46,398 nt of DNA, taken from NCBI GenBank assembly GCA_964360835.1, contig CAYHYG010000005.1:1-46398 (forward strand), read 5' to 3'. Position 1 is the first letter of the stretch, and the number at the start of each line of letters is the position of its first letter. The notes under the pieces were generated by a model. It made no database searches. It was not told where the DNA came from and saw nothing but the letters and a program-made list of their open reading frames with translations. The translations under genes and the position numbers were made by a program. Source of the stretch: CAYHYG01 sp964360835 (GTDB taxonomy: Bacteria; Patescibacteriota; Patescibacteriia; UBA1558; 2-01-FULL-52-15). This document shows positions 7,055 through 16,300 of the stretch, one piece after another.

Positions 7055-9121
7055 CTATTCCAAATGTATTGTAGTAGGTAATTTCTTTATCCGGGTTTGC
7101 AACTCATCATTCTCGAGATATTGTTGTTCACTTATCAATTTATTAGCCCAGTCTTGGGCTTTTTTTATTAGCTCAGTATCAGTTATCTGCGCTGCCTTGA
7201 GTTCTATCAAGCCCGATTGCTTGGTGCCAAAGACGTCCCCAGCACCGCGCAGTTCCAGATCTACTTCAGCCAGTTTGAAGCCGTCATTGGTTTCGGTCAG
7301 AGCCTTGAGACGAGTGAGGTTTAACTGATCATCACTAGTGGCAAAGAGGAAACAAAAGGCTTGCTTATCATTGCGTCCGATGCGTCCGCGGAATTGATGT
7401 AACTGTGCCAAACCAAATCGTTCCGCGCCTTCGATGATCATCATAGTGGCTCCCGGGATATCAATACCGACTTCTATGACAGAGCTAGCAACCAAGATAG
7501 GGAAGAGGCCGGCGCGGAAATCGTCAATGACAGCTTTCTTTTCCTCTAACTTCATCTTGCCGTGCAAGAAACGAATATCTAGCCCAGGATATATTTCTTC
7601 AGATAGGAGACGATATTCGGTCAGTACGGATTTGATATTCATTTGTTCGTTATCTTGGACTTGCGGGCAGACAACAAATAGTTGTTCGCCCAGTCTCAAT
7701 CTACCCAGGATCCAGTCATAAGCTTTAGCCCGATTCGTTTCAGCTACTACCTTGGTAATTATTTCTTTGCGCTGACCCGGTTTTTCTTTGATAATAGAAA
7801 TAGACAAATCGCCATAAAGAGTGAGCTGTAAGGTGCGGGGAATAGGCGTGGCAGTCAGTGATAAAAGGTGCGGTACCTGGCCATCGGCATTTTGCTCGCG
7901 CAGCTTCTGACGTTGCTGGACGCCAAAGCGGTGCTGTTCATCGATTACAGCTAATCCTAATTGTTGCCATTTGACGGCTTCATGGATCAGACTATGCGTG
8001 CCGACTACAATTTTGATATTACCGCTAGCAATATGTTTCAGCAGAGTAGGGCGTGTGACGTCTCCGCTACTACCACCCTCGGCTAGCATCTTTTGTTTGC
8101 CAGTCAGCAAAGCCAGAGAAATTTCTGGAAACCACTGTTGCAGGGTACGGAAATGTTGCTGAGCTAGTATTTCTGTGGCGGCCATAAAAGCTACTTGATA
8201 GCCGGAAGACTGACAGATATAAGTGGCCAGAGCGGCCACTACTGTTTTACCTGAACCCACATCTCCCTGGAGCAAACGATTCATAGCCAGTGGTTGCTCC
8301 AGATCATGGACAATTTCCGCCAAGGCTTTTTGTTGGTCATTGGTCAGGCCAAAAGGAAGATCAGCCATGACAGTTTGCAATTGATCCGGTGGTATGACCA
8401 GAGAAGGAGCGCTAGATTGTTGGTAGTCACGCTTGGCTATCATCACCCGTAACTGTAGCCAGAGGAGTTCCTCAAATTTGAGACGTTTCTCCGCTCGGTG
8501 TAATTCATCCCAGGATGAGGGGAAATGGATCTGCTGTAAGGCAGATTGAATGTCCAATAATTTTTCGGACGCGATGATTTCGTTCGGCAACGATTCGCTG
8601 AGTTCACCGCTGGCCTCCAGAGCTTCTTTCATCAAGAAACGTAATTGCTTATGACTCAGTCCTTCGGTCAGATGATACAGCGGTGTCAGACGCGCGGTAT
8701 GTAATTGTTCCTCCCGAACTTTTTCATAAACCGGGTTGATCATCTTCCAATTATGCAGGTCTTTCTTGACCTGACCCGAGAGATAGATTTCATCGCCGGT
8801 TTTCAATGCCTTAGCAACAAAAGCTTGTCGGAACCATACCGCCTGCAGTTGGCCGCTGTCATCCTCCAGCAGAATTTCTGTCACCATCATTTTTCGTTTC
8901 CAGGAACGGCGTGATTTGAGCAACATTACCGTGCCTCTGATGGTGGCTTTTTCTTCTTCTTGCAAATCAGAAATTTTTTTGATTTCTGACAGATCGTCGT
9001 AGCGGCTTGGTAGATACCATAGAAGATCACGGACTGTTTGTACGCCAAGTTTTTTCAACTTTGGATTAAGCCGTTTGCCGAGATAGGGGAGTTCTTTGAC
9101 CGGAGTTTCAAGGGTTATCAT
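7055..9121 (-). CDS. recG: ATP-dependent DNA helicase RecG
   Basis: RecG reverses stalled forks and processes branched DNA. The 688-residue protein has an N-terminal wedge/OB domain (about 60-160), helicase motif I GDVGSGKT, motif II DEQH (VIDEQHRFGVQQRQ), motif III SATPIPRTL and the TRG-like ELRGAGDVFGTKQSG region. I chose the ATG at 9119-9121 because it starts a canonical RecG N-terminus and a TACAAT box lies 6 nt upstream; the longer frame runs into tRNA-Arg. mfd, a paralogous helicase, lies at the right end of the window. Confidence 0.97.
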   Translation of the reverse strand: MITLETPVKELPYLGKRLNPKLKKLGVQTVRDLLWYLPSRYDDLSEIKKISDLQEEEKATIRGTVMLLKSRRSWKRKMMVTEILLEDDSGQLQAVWFRQAFVAKALKTGDEIYLSGQVKKDLHNWKMINPVYEKVREEQLHTARLTPLYHLTEGLSHKQLRFLMKEALEASGELSESLPNEIIASEKLLDIQSALQQIHFPSSWDELHRAEKRLKFEELLWLQLRVMIAKRDYQQSSAPSLVIPPDQLQTVMADLPFGLTNDQQKALAEIVHDLEQPLAMNRLLQGDVGSGKTVVAALATYICQSSGYQVAFMAATEILAQQHFRTLQQWFPEISLALLTGKQKMLAEGGSSGDVTRPTLLKHIASGNIKIVVGTHSLIHEAVKWQQLGLAVIDEQHRFGVQQRQKLREQNADGQVPHLLSLTATPIPRTLQLTLYGDLSISIIKEKPGQRKEIITKVVAETNRAKAYDWILGRLRLGEQLFVVCPQVQDNEQMNIKSVLTEYRLLSEEIYPGLDIRFLHGKMKLEEKKAVIDDFRAGLFPILVASSVIEVGIDIPGATMMIIEGAERFGLAQLHQFRGRIGRNDKQAFCFLFATSDDQLNLTRLKALTETNDGFKLAEVDLELRGAGDVFGTKQSGLIELKAAQITDTELIKKAQDWANKLISEQQYLENDELQTRIKKLPTTIHLE

Positions 9122-9127
9122 GGGCGA

Positions 9128-9133
9128 ATTGTA
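9128..9133 (-). promoter_or_regulatory. -10 box, leaderless recG
   Basis: TACAAT on the minus strand ends 6 nt before the recG ATG. Confidence 0.6.
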
Positions 9134-9184
9134 GCATATTCTGCGATTATTTTGAGTAACAAAAAACACCCCTGTGGTGTTTCG

Positions 9185-9261
9185 TGGTGTGCCCGAGAGG
9201 ATTTGAACCTCTGACCTCCAGCTCCGCAAGCTGATGCTCTATCCAGCTGAGCTACGGGCAC
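9185..9261 (-). tRNA. tRNA-Arg(GCG)
   Basis: On the minus strand the acceptor GTGCCCG pairs with CGGGCAC, discriminator A, CCA encoded. The anticodon arm TCAGC-TTGCGGA-GCTGG gives GCG, which reads CGC/CGU. Most bacteria use ACG (inosine) for this box. Confidence 0.9.
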
Positions 9262-9337
9262 CCGACTTCGCTTTGATTTAAAGCAAAAAAATTCCTAACT
9301 AGGAATTTATACTATTAATCAAGAGACTAGTCAATGG

Positions 9338-9847
9338 CTAGAATTTGAATAGCCGACCCCATGTTTCGCTTTGGGGCTCTTCTTCTTTATCCAGATCTTC
9401 CTGTAAATATTGGAGAAGGATATTTCTAACTTCCACAGGATTCTGATCCATCAGGTGAACATGGATGCGTGGTTGCCAAACGCTCTTTGGTTCTAGGAAT
9501 AACGTTTTAACTACCGGTGGCTGATATATAATCCAAAAATTTTTGATTTCAGAATATCCTAACATTCTATCTTTCAGGACTACGCCTCGGTCTGTCAAAG
9601 CAAAAGTAATGGCCTCAGGCTGTCTGCGGTTGGCAATCATGAATATTCCAACTGCCATGACGACGATAATGACAAAGAAATAATTGCGGGTATATATTCC
9701 GTAGACAATAAATAAAACTGCTACCAAAACCGCGCCCAAATACCAACGCCAACCTCGTTCAAAAGGCAGATAATCAGGGTATTCCCAAGAGGCATACACC
9801 TCGTCAAAGGGTTGGTCTGGTTGTTTTTGCTCTGGTTCGATTGGCAT
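9338..9847 (-). CDS. Conserved membrane protein with PH-like C-terminus, 169 aa
   Basis: A soluble acidic N-terminus (MPIEPEQKQPDQPFDEVYASW) precedes two adjacent membrane helices at about residues 36-52 and 55-75, then a soluble domain (EAITFALTDRGVVLKDRMLGYSEI...) that resembles the PH-like bacterial domains behind two-helix hairpins. No enzymatic motif is seen and the role is unknown; it is a typical CPR membrane hypothetical. The start is the ATG at 9845-9847: upstream codons in the frame belong to the promoter, whose TATAAT lies 6 nt away. It is transcribed divergently from tRNA-Ser(GCT). Confidence 0.75.
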   Translation of the reverse strand: MPIEPEQKQPDQPFDEVYASWEYPDYLPFERGWRWYLGAVLVAVLFIVYGIYTRNYFFVIIVVMAVGIFMIANRRQPEAITFALTDRGVVLKDRMLGYSEIKNFWIIYQPPVVKTLFLEPKSVWQPRIHVHLMDQNPVEVRNILLQYLQEDLDKEEEPQSETWGRLFKF

Positions 9848-9853
9848 GAAAAT

Positions 9854-9859
9854 ATTATA
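9854..9859 (-). promoter_or_regulatory. -10 box, leaderless membrane protein gene
   Basis: TATAAT on the minus strand, 6 nt before the ATG; no SD. Confidence 0.65.
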
Positions 9860-9881
9860 GCACAAATAAGCTAAAAAGTGA

Positions 9882-9910
9882 TTGACAGCACCTATGCACT
9901 ATAGTATAGT
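9882..9910 (+). promoter_or_regulatory. Promoter of tRNA-Ser(GCT)
   Basis: A perfect -35 TTGACA (9882-9887) and -10 TATAGT (9905-9910) are separated by 17 nt. The tRNA begins 36 nt downstream. Confidence 0.8.
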
Positions 9911-9945
9911 ATAAAACGCATTTTTGCTTTACGTTAGATAAATAT

Positions 9946-10065
<120 letters not shown>

Positions 10066-10088
10066 CACTGCCACTAATGTGCGAGAGT

Positions 10089-10094
10089 TATAAT
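10089..10094 (+). promoter_or_regulatory. -10 box of the DNPH1-like gene
   Basis: TATAAT, 9 nt before ATG 10104; no SD. Confidence 0.55.
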
Positions 10095-10103
10095 GCTCAA
10101 CAC

Positions 10104-10514
10104 ATGAAAATATATTTTGCCGGTTCCATCAGAGGCGGTAGACAGGATCAAGGTTCATATCTGGAGATAATAACTCTTCTAGATTCTTATGGTCAGGTCC
10201 TGACAGAACACTTAGCTGATCCCGCACTCTCAAGCTACGGCGAAACTCACTTGAGCAACGAAGAAATTTATCAGCGTGATGTTGACTGGGTATTGGAAGC
10301 CGACTTAGTCATTGCTGAGGTAACGCAAACGAGTTTAGGTGTTGGCTACGAGCTTGGGTTAGCTGAAGCAGCCAAAAAAAGAATCATTTGTCTCTATCGA
10401 CCACAGCCCGACAAACGATTATCAGCAATGATTGCCGGTAACAAAAATCTAACGGTAATAGAGTATCAGACGGTAGAAGAATTACGGCCAAAATTGAAAG
10501 AAGTTTTGGGATAA
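10104..10514 (+). CDS. DNPH1/RCL-like 2'-deoxynucleoside 5'-monophosphate N-hydrolase
   Basis: The 136-residue protein opens with MKIYFAGSIRGGRQD, the phosphate/nucleotide loop of DNPH1 (RCL), and continues with LTEHL, a conserved acidic stretch IYQRDVDWV, ADLVIAEVTQTSLGVGYELG (catalytic Glu in GYELG) and LSAMI. This family, related to nucleoside 2-deoxyribosyltransferases, cleaves the N-glycosidic bond of deoxynucleoside monophosphates, sanitising or salvaging nucleotides. It sits alone between tRNA-Ser(GCT) and tRNA-Ser(TGA), its stop only 5 nt before the latter. ATG 10104 is used; the frame further upstream passes through a tRNA gene. Confidence 0.87.
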   Translation: MKIYFAGSIRGGRQDQGSYLEIITLLDSYGQVLTEHLADPALSSYGETHLSNEEIYQRDVDWVLEADLVIAEVTQTSLGVGYELGLAEAAKKRIICLYRPQPDKRLSAMIAGNKNLTVIEYQTVEELRPKLKEVLG

Positions 10515-10519
10515 TACAT

Positions 10520-10605
10520 GGAGAGTTGGCAGAGTGGTCTAATGCGACGGTCTTGAAAACCGTTGTGCGAAAGCACCGGGGGTTCGAATCCCTCACTCTC
10601 CGCCA
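10520..10605 (+). tRNA. tRNA-Ser(TGA)
   Basis: Acceptor GGAGAGT pairs with ACTCTCC, discriminator G, CCA encoded. Anticodon arm ACGGT-CTTGAAA-ACCGT gives TGA at 10554-10556; long variable arm. Confidence 0.93.
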
Positions 10606-10698
10606 GAGCACAATATGAATGCTGCCGAAGGCAGCTATACAAAGAGACGATGTCCTGAGCGACCACGTCAAACGTGGGAGTCGAGCGACACAGTAAGT
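10606..10698 (+). repeat. REP-like repeat block, second copy
   Basis: This starts with GAGCACAATATGAATGCTGC exactly as after tRNA-Ser(GGA) at 289, includes the GCTGCC-gaa-GGCAGC hairpin, then TGTCCTGAGCG, CCACGTcaaACGTGG and GTCGAGCGACA. Confidence 0.8.
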
Positions 10699-10705
10699 AA
10701 TATGC

Positions 10706-10790
10706 GGGCACGTGGTGAAATTGGTATACACGTACGCTTCAGGTGCGTATGGAGCAATCCGTGAGAGTTCGAGTCTCTCCGTGCCCACCA
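10706..10790 (+). tRNA. tRNA-Leu(CAG)
   Basis: Acceptor GGGCACG pairs with CGTGCCC, discriminator A, CCA encoded. Anticodon arm TACGC-TTCAGGT-GCGTA gives CAG at 10740-10742; long variable arm. Confidence 0.92.
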
Positions 10791-10835
10791 CGCGCCAAAG
10801 GCGAGGTGTCCCGAGCAACGTCGAGGGACATCCGC
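10791..10835 (+). repeat. tRNA-linked hairpin repeat
   Basis: TGTCCCgagcaacgtcgaGGGACA (10807-10830), a member of the same palindromic family found after other tRNA genes here. Confidence 0.7.
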
Positions 10836-10860
10836 AAAGCGGGACTGATCAAATAAACCT

Positions 10861-11391
10861 ATGAATTTTGAACAACTAAAATCCGAGAAAGAACTAGCCT
10901 GGGAAGCAAAAAAGGAAGAGGTTGATCATATAGTAGATGGTCTGGGTTTAGGGATCGATGAAAAAATAAAGGAACCAGTTACCTCACTTTTGGCTCACGA
11001 ATTTCCTACCAATGCTTCATGCGAAGGTCATATAGCTGAGGAGAATGAAGGTCGCGGGTTACCATATCCTTGGGTTGAAATTTATGCTCCCGAACCAGAC
11101 GGCTGGGAGAAGAGCGAAGAGAAGCAGCAAGAGTGGACCGCAGAAAACTTAAAACAAAGAGCTAGAATGTCAGATTTTTTAGATGAGTTCTATAGCCAGG
11201 CAGAAAATCCTGATGAGGCGCAATTGACTTTGGAAGATAAAGGTATTTATGGAGCATTTCGTTTGCGTAGTTTTGGAGCAGACGCAGCTGAATCACTGGA
11301 TATTGAAGCCAGAAAGAAGAAATTAGAATTATACAGGGCGGAAATGAATAATTTTTCTCAATTTATGAAAAAGAAATATTTCACGGAATAA
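10861..11391 (+). CDS. Conserved hypothetical protein, 176 aa
   Basis: The protein is soluble, acidic and highly charged, with no signal peptide or membrane segment. The most distinctive stretch is FPTNASCEGHIAEENEGRGLPYPWVEIYAPEP (residues about 44-75 in part), with Cys/His that could bind a metal; the C-terminal third is helical with YGAFRLRSFG before it. I associate the SCEGH motif with hypotheticals seen in CPR genomes but know no function. There is no SD before the ATG. It is monocistronic and ends at a bidirectional terminator shared with the convergent 82-aa gene. Confidence 0.7.
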   Translation: MNFEQLKSEKELAWEAKKEEVDHIVDGLGLGIDEKIKEPVTSLLAHEFPTNASCEGHIAEENEGRGLPYPWVEIYAPEPDGWEKSEEKQQEWTAENLKQRARMSDFLDEFYSQAENPDEAQLTLEDKGIYGAFRLRSFGADAAESLDIEARKKKLELYRAEMNNFSQFMKKKYFTE

Positions 11392-11413
11392 TTGAACATC
11401 GTTCTAAATGCAG

Positions 11414-11439
11414 AAAAACTCCACCAAGGGAGTTTTTTT
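11414..11439. terminator. Bidirectional terminator
   Basis: AAAAACTCC pairs with GGGAGTTTTT and has A- and T-runs on the two sides, so it serves both convergent genes. Confidence 0.85.
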
Positions 11440-11452
11440 AGGAAACCTTCAA

Positions 11453-11701
11453 TTATTTTCCCCAACGCCAGCGTGGTGGCTCACCTTTAGCGTAGCTAAC
11501 GGCTATGAGAATAGCGGTGAGCACTATCATACGAGGTACAAATTTTAATAAGGTATCACTGCCAGAGTGCGAGCCGTTATCATCCCAGCTGAAACCCACA
11601 ACGATAGCCACGAGATATAGCAAGATGACGAGCCAGCCTTGCCAAGTGGCCGGATACCAACCCCAACCATAATTTTTGGCTTTGAACCAGACTTTTTTCA
11701 T
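11453..11701 (-). CDS. Small conserved membrane protein, 82 aa
   Basis: The product MKKVWFKAKNYGWGWYPATW... has a Trp-rich N-terminal segment and two membrane helices (about 21-36 and 54-69), ending in a basic tail EPPRWRWGK. The YGWGWYPATWQGW motif is a recognisable small CPR hypothetical type; its function is unknown. The start is ATG 11699-11701, with TACAAT 6 nt upstream; the longer frame would run into the promoter. Confidence 0.7.
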   Translation of the reverse strand: MKKVWFKAKNYGWGWYPATWQGWLVILLYLVAIVVGFSWDDNGSHSGSDTLLKFVPRMIVLTAILIAVSYAKGEPPRWRWGK

Positions 11702-11707
11702 AGTCTG

Positions 11708-11713
11708 ATTGTA
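11708..11713 (-). promoter_or_regulatory. -10 box, leaderless small membrane protein gene
   Basis: TACAAT on the minus strand, 6 nt before the ATG. Confidence 0.6.
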
Positions 11714-11842
11714 GTGCATTGCGCGGATGATGTAAATTGATTCAAAGGTAGAATGTATAAGGTATAAAATATGAACTAGTTACTTCGATAGAGAGTTTAT
11801 TCCTGCGGGCCGTCCTGTTATATTCTCATTGGCACTGGCACT

Positions 11843-11941
11843 ATGAGACAGTCTAAAACAATGATTGACCGAGAGTACGCTCCCGTGAAAGAGTTTAGCG
11901 ATTTGTTTTACTGGGATCGGTTTGACCCAACACCAGAGTAA
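11843..11941 (+). CDS. Possible 32-aa ORF or gene remnant
   Basis: ATG 11843 to TAA 11939-11941 encodes MRQSKTMIDREYAPVKEFSD... ending WDRFDPTPE. No SD and no recognised family. It could be a C-terminal remnant of a lost gene. Kept because the 470-bp stretch 11702-12177 has no other clear gene. Confidence 0.2.
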   Translation: MRQSKTMIDREYAPVKEFSDLFYWDRFDPTPE

Positions 11942-11989
11942 GGCCTATAATGTTCTTAAAGATAGTTTGCAGCTAGCTTACCCTAGAAT

Positions 11990-12130
11990 ATGTCCTTGTT
12001 AAATCTCAAAAAAGATGTTACAAATCGCCTACAAACATTGATGACGTGGGTACTTAATCGGGAGGCACCTCAAGGACTTTTTTGCGCTGATAGAGGCAAG
12101 GGTGTATTACTGACATATAACCAAATTTAA
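11990..12130 (+). CDS. Possible 46-aa ORF or gene remnant
   Basis: ATG 11990 to TAA 12128-12130 encodes MSLLNLKKDVTNRLQTLMTW... A TATAAT box lies at 11946-11951, but no SD. It is amphipathic at the N-terminus with no recognised domain. It may be the first small gene of the downstream island, or a decayed sequence. Confidence 0.25.
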   Translation: MSLLNLKKDVTNRLQTLMTWVLNREAPQGLFCADRGKGVLLTYNQI

Positions 12131-12177
12131 GAAAAGGTACCTGATCCCTTTTATGATTTGGAATATAAACAAAAACA

Positions 12178-12789
12178 ATGTCGTTTGAAGAGTATAAAAG
12201 AAATACGAGGGACACTCACTTGAATCCTCAGGAGGGAAAGAAGAGTGCAGAGACTCTTGAATTATTGCTGGAAAAGTACAAGGATCGAAGAGTGTTAGTT
12301 CTCGCATCGCCGACTGTTGGGAAAAGTACAATTTTACAACATATCAAAGATGGAGTTGACCTAGATGTAGTATTTGATGATATGCCGGATGAGTTTAAGA
12401 GACGAGTACTGCACCACGAAAACCCGTTCATGTTTATCGATGGAGATAAGCAGACTTTAAAATATACCGAAAAGGAGTTTAACCCAACAGATGATAGTCA
12501 CCAAATTTACCTTAGGGAAACAACCGAACTACTCACAAAGTATACTCAGGATAAAGTAAATATCGAAGCAGGTCATCCAGTTTTTGGTAGTATGCTTGTA
12601 GATTCTGATGTGGTAATTTATCTCAAGGTTTCTGAAGAGGAACTTAAAAAGAGAATTGATTCGCGGAATATGAACACCCATCGACTCGCTCAGCTTGATC
12701 GAGTAAAGGCGATAAAGAATAATCTCGAAGCTGATTTGGAAAGACTGAAATTAGTGGGTAAGATAGTTGTGGAATTAGAAATCTCTTAA
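12178..12789 (+). CDS. P-loop kinase-like protein, island gene 1
   Basis: The 203-residue protein has a Walker A-like ASPTVGKST at 43-51 (first Gly replaced by Ala) after a beta strand RVLVLA, then FIDGDKQ, VVIYLKVSEEELKKRIDSRN near residue 145-160, which resembles the LID/arginine region of NMP- or nucleoside-kinase-like P-loop proteins, and a C-terminal coiled-coil-prone helix. I do not recognise a specific family; the substrate is unknown. TATAAA lies 8 nt before the ATG, suggesting a leaderless start and the promoter of the three-gene island. Twenty-four nt separate it from the HAD gene. Confidence 0.65.
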   Translation: MSFEEYKRNTRDTHLNPQEGKKSAETLELLLEKYKDRRVLVLASPTVGKSTILQHIKDGVDLDVVFDDMPDEFKRRVLHHENPFMFIDGDKQTLKYTEKEFNPTDDSHQIYLRETTELLTKYTQDKVNIEAGHPVFGSMLVDSDVVIYLKVSEEELKKRIDSRNMNTHRLAQLDRVKAIKNNLEADLERLKLVGKIVVELEIS

Positions 12790-12813
12790 ACTATCCATAA
12801 TAAGAGTAAGTAT

Positions 12814-13356
12814 ATGAAAATGAAGAAAAAAATAGTCTTCTTCGATGGCGATGGAACGCTTTGGTATCCCATGGCTACAAAACGAACTCAAAAACCTCAC
12901 TGGATTTATCATGACCCAGAGACAAAAGATAACTATCTTGAGCATTTGGAGTTGACACCACGGACCAAAGAAACCCTAGAGACCCTGAAGAAAAACGGAA
13001 TATATCTCGTAGTACTCTCAGCCAACCCTTATGCTGAAGAAGTTGCTGTCAAAGAAATTAAAGAAAGGCTTGAGTACTTTGGGCTAGGTGGCCTGTTTTA
13101 TGCCCAAAGATCCTCAAGTGGAGATGATCCGAATGGGAAGGCGTCAATCATGCTAGAGATTCTAGCTTCCTTAGGTCTTAGTAAGGAGGATGCACTTATG
13201 GTTGGGGATAGTTATTTTTATGACTATCTAGCAGCAAAAAGTATCGGAATAGAGGCTTTTTTTATAGAAAATAGTGTTTCAAAAATGCCAGAAAAGATTC
13301 CAAGGGATCTCAGGTCAATTAAGGAGATTCACGAGTTACTTGATATACTGGCTTGA
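12814..13356 (+). CDS. HAD-superfamily phosphatase, island gene 2
   Basis: The 180-residue protein has HAD motif I FFDGDGTLWYP (D11, D13), motif II in VVLSANPY, a Lys-containing segment and motif III/IV VGDSYFYDYLAA. The DxDGTLWYP form and small cap resemble magnesium-dependent phosphatase-1 and the phosphatase half of polynucleotide kinase/phosphatases, so a phosphomonoesterase on a nucleotide, sugar or nucleic-acid end is likely; substrate unknown. ATG 12814 or ATG 12820 could be the start. The TGA stop overlaps the ATG of the next gene by one base (TGATG), so the products are probably made together. Confidence 0.8.
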   Translation: MKMKKKIVFFDGDGTLWYPMATKRTQKPHWIYHDPETKDNYLEHLELTPRTKETLETLKKNGIYLVVLSANPYAEEVAVKEIKERLEYFGLGGLFYAQRSSSGDDPNGKASIMLEILASLGLSKEDALMVGDSYFYDYLAAKSIGIEAFFIENSVSKMPEKIPRDLRSIKEIHELLDILA

Positions 13357-16300
13357 TGTTTTTTATGAATGTACTTAGTGCAAAAGATAAAATTTCCCAA
13401 TTTAATCAGAAAGGTGACGCTAGTATACTGGTAAGCTTACTTAGTACTCACAATCTTGATATAAAGAATACCGTACGTTTTATCAACGCATATGTTGATA
13501 GAAAATTTTTGAAGTCACTTATATTTCAACCGTTGAAAGTTAACGAAAAATGCTTGGTGTTTATTAACTCTTCTCTTGAGATTGAGGTGATAAAAACGGA
13601 TATCATCAGTCTAAAAAAAATTTTGAATCAGATCAAACTATACGATAAGGAGAATCACCAAGGTGGGGTTTCCAGTATTACCTTAAGATCTATATTGCTT
13701 TCGATAGCAAAGTCGGAGCTGAAGTCTTATGACGTTTTTACGAACCTTGACACTTATGACATAGACAAGGTTACCTTACGAAGATGCCTCAATGATGAGA
13801 GGAATTGGGTCATCGAGAGAGCTCAGACTCACAACATACTCATACGTCAATGTTATAAAAGCGTCGAGACTTTATCGCAAAAAATGTTAGGGTCAAAGGA
13901 ATTAGGAAGAGGGATCTACTGCGTGCGAGGATCTGTTGCTTCTGGGAAATCTTCATTTATCGAGCGTACTCTCCATCAAAACATAAAGACGTTGAAAACA
14001 TTTGATCGTGTATTAAATACCGATACCGTAAAAAGACAGCTTATTTTAAACACTTCAAATGTCATGGGGCAAGCACTTTCTGGATACCTCTTTCATGAGG
14101 AGGCGTCCATTATTGGCGATAAAATCCTCAAACTTATTAGGAAATCTAATTTAGGGTATGTCATCGACAAGAGAATGCATGACGCTGCGGATCTAGATGA
14201 ATTATTAGCCGATGCTACTCAGAGAAAGTTGTTCGCTACTATATTTGACTTGAAGGTTGATTTCATAACCTCGGCATTACGAGTACTTGAACGAACGGGA
14301 ATATACCCGAGTGATCCCACTCCAGATTTTTCGACTTTATATAAAAGTTATAGGACGATCGAAGATGGTCGCTTATCTTTTTTTGAAAAATCAATTGGTT
14401 CGAAATGGGTAAAAAATTATTCGACCGTTCTAATGAATAGCAATGGGCATCCGGTTGTTACTAGTCTTAAAAGGAACTACAAAGTTAACAGGAAAAATAT
14501 AGCGCGGGAGTCTGAAGCTCGATATATAGCAAGCGCTGAAAGTTTAAAAGGCACGGTCCTTTCTAATCAGGAGACGCTTAAATCTTCCCTTGATACGCAT
14601 TCTCGCAGAAGCTATACACCATTTTTTTCTAAGGAGAAGTACTTACATAAGCTCCTGCGTAATATCGAAAACACAAGTAGAACATTTAGCGGGGAATTAA
14701 ATGTTTCTGCATCAAAAGACAAGCCCTTGCTGGTTAACCTATTTATGCCAAAGCGCTGTCTCGCTGATACTACGAGAAATAATGTAATCCAGGCTTTTAA
14801 CTTTGTGTATGATAATAAGAATTTGCTATTACTATCACCCCAGGTACTTCAAGAGTTTATCGATCAGATTGCAATGATGGTCAATCAAGGTATTGTAACT
14901 GACGAAAAGTTAATATTAAGAGGTGGCAGCAATTCACAAAAATACTTTTATGTTGATACGCGGTATTTAAAGAGGTTTTACAATTCATTTGTTAACCAGC
15001 TATACGAGAAGATAAATAGCCCAAAAAATAACCCGGTAGATTTAGCCGCCTGGATTGAATGGAATATTGATTTCTGCGGGCATATTTTTGTTGATGGCTG
15101 TGGCAGAGTCGCAAAGATTTTGAGTACTTGGTTGTTGATGAGAAATAATAGTGATTTGCCTAATTATTGCAATGGTCAGGATGGTTTTGAGTCTGTTCGG
15201 GAATCATATCGAAAAAGATTCGCGCTTGAATCCAAAGTGAAACTTCGGGTTCCAACGGACACGAAAAAATTCCATGCTTTTTTGTCATACTACGGGAGAC
15301 TTTTTGACCCCAAAGAGACTTATAAAGTTCTTGCCTCAGGTGGTTTAGTTTATAATTCAACAGGACAATTTTTAATACTCCAGACGAGTAAGGGTAAAGA
15401 TTATGGTAAATGGGTTATACCTGGTGGCAAGCTGGGTATAAATGAAACTCCAATTGAAGCCTTTGTACGCGAGATTTTTGAGGAAACTGGCCTCACAGTT
15501 AGTCATATTAGTCTTTTGGGATTACGCGACTATACGGCAAAAAGTGGTAATCACTATCATTTTTACGACTATACATCGATTGTCGTAGAGGATAAGCGAA
15601 TAAGAATCAATGGAGAATCAATTACTTTTAAGTGGATTACGAGAGATCAAATATCAAGTTTTAAATTCACGGACTCGATAGCAAACTTTATCAGTAAGTA
15701 CTTTGTATTCGGACATCCAGAAATATATAGCAAGGTAATCATGGTCCCAGAAAAGAACCTTGATGTTCCTTACCAGGACGATCATACGATGACCATTTCA
15801 CTGGAAAAATACATACAATCTAAACTACCTGTAGAAATGATAAAAAGCAGAATCAAAGAGATAGACAGAGTTGAAGTTCATGGTATATACCCAGACCTCA
15901 AGATTCTAAACGAACTCACGTTAAGATTTAATATCACAGAGGTAATTCATTTTAGTAAGCAGAAGGCTGACAATAGTAACAGTCTGCGACCTATGTTCTT
16001 AGTAGCCGAGAGCGATTCAAAAAAAATTTTAGTTTGCTGCGTTACTCCGGGCAGAGATTTACTGATTCATTATGCTTCCATGCTAAAGTATTATCTAAGA
16101 GATTTGCTAATTCCCGTAAGGGCGTACGCGTATCCGTTAGCTGAAAAAAGTATCGATAAATGGACAGGCCTAGATGACAAAATTATTATCAAGCATGACG
16201 TAGTGATACTTGGCTACAGTACATTCTTGAAAAATCAATTTGAAAAAGACTCCGACTTTTCTACACTGAGTACCTATCAAAATAAGTATTATTCATCTAC

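Noticed and set aside
9122..9229. N-terminal extension of recG
   Set aside because: It runs through the promoter and into tRNA-Arg(GCG); the RecG family start is at 9121.
10384..10818. Minus-strand ORFs across the tRNA-Ser/tRNA-Leu region
   Set aside because: They read antisense through two tRNA genes and repeats; the protein has the usual antisense-tRNA look (RVRDSNPRC).
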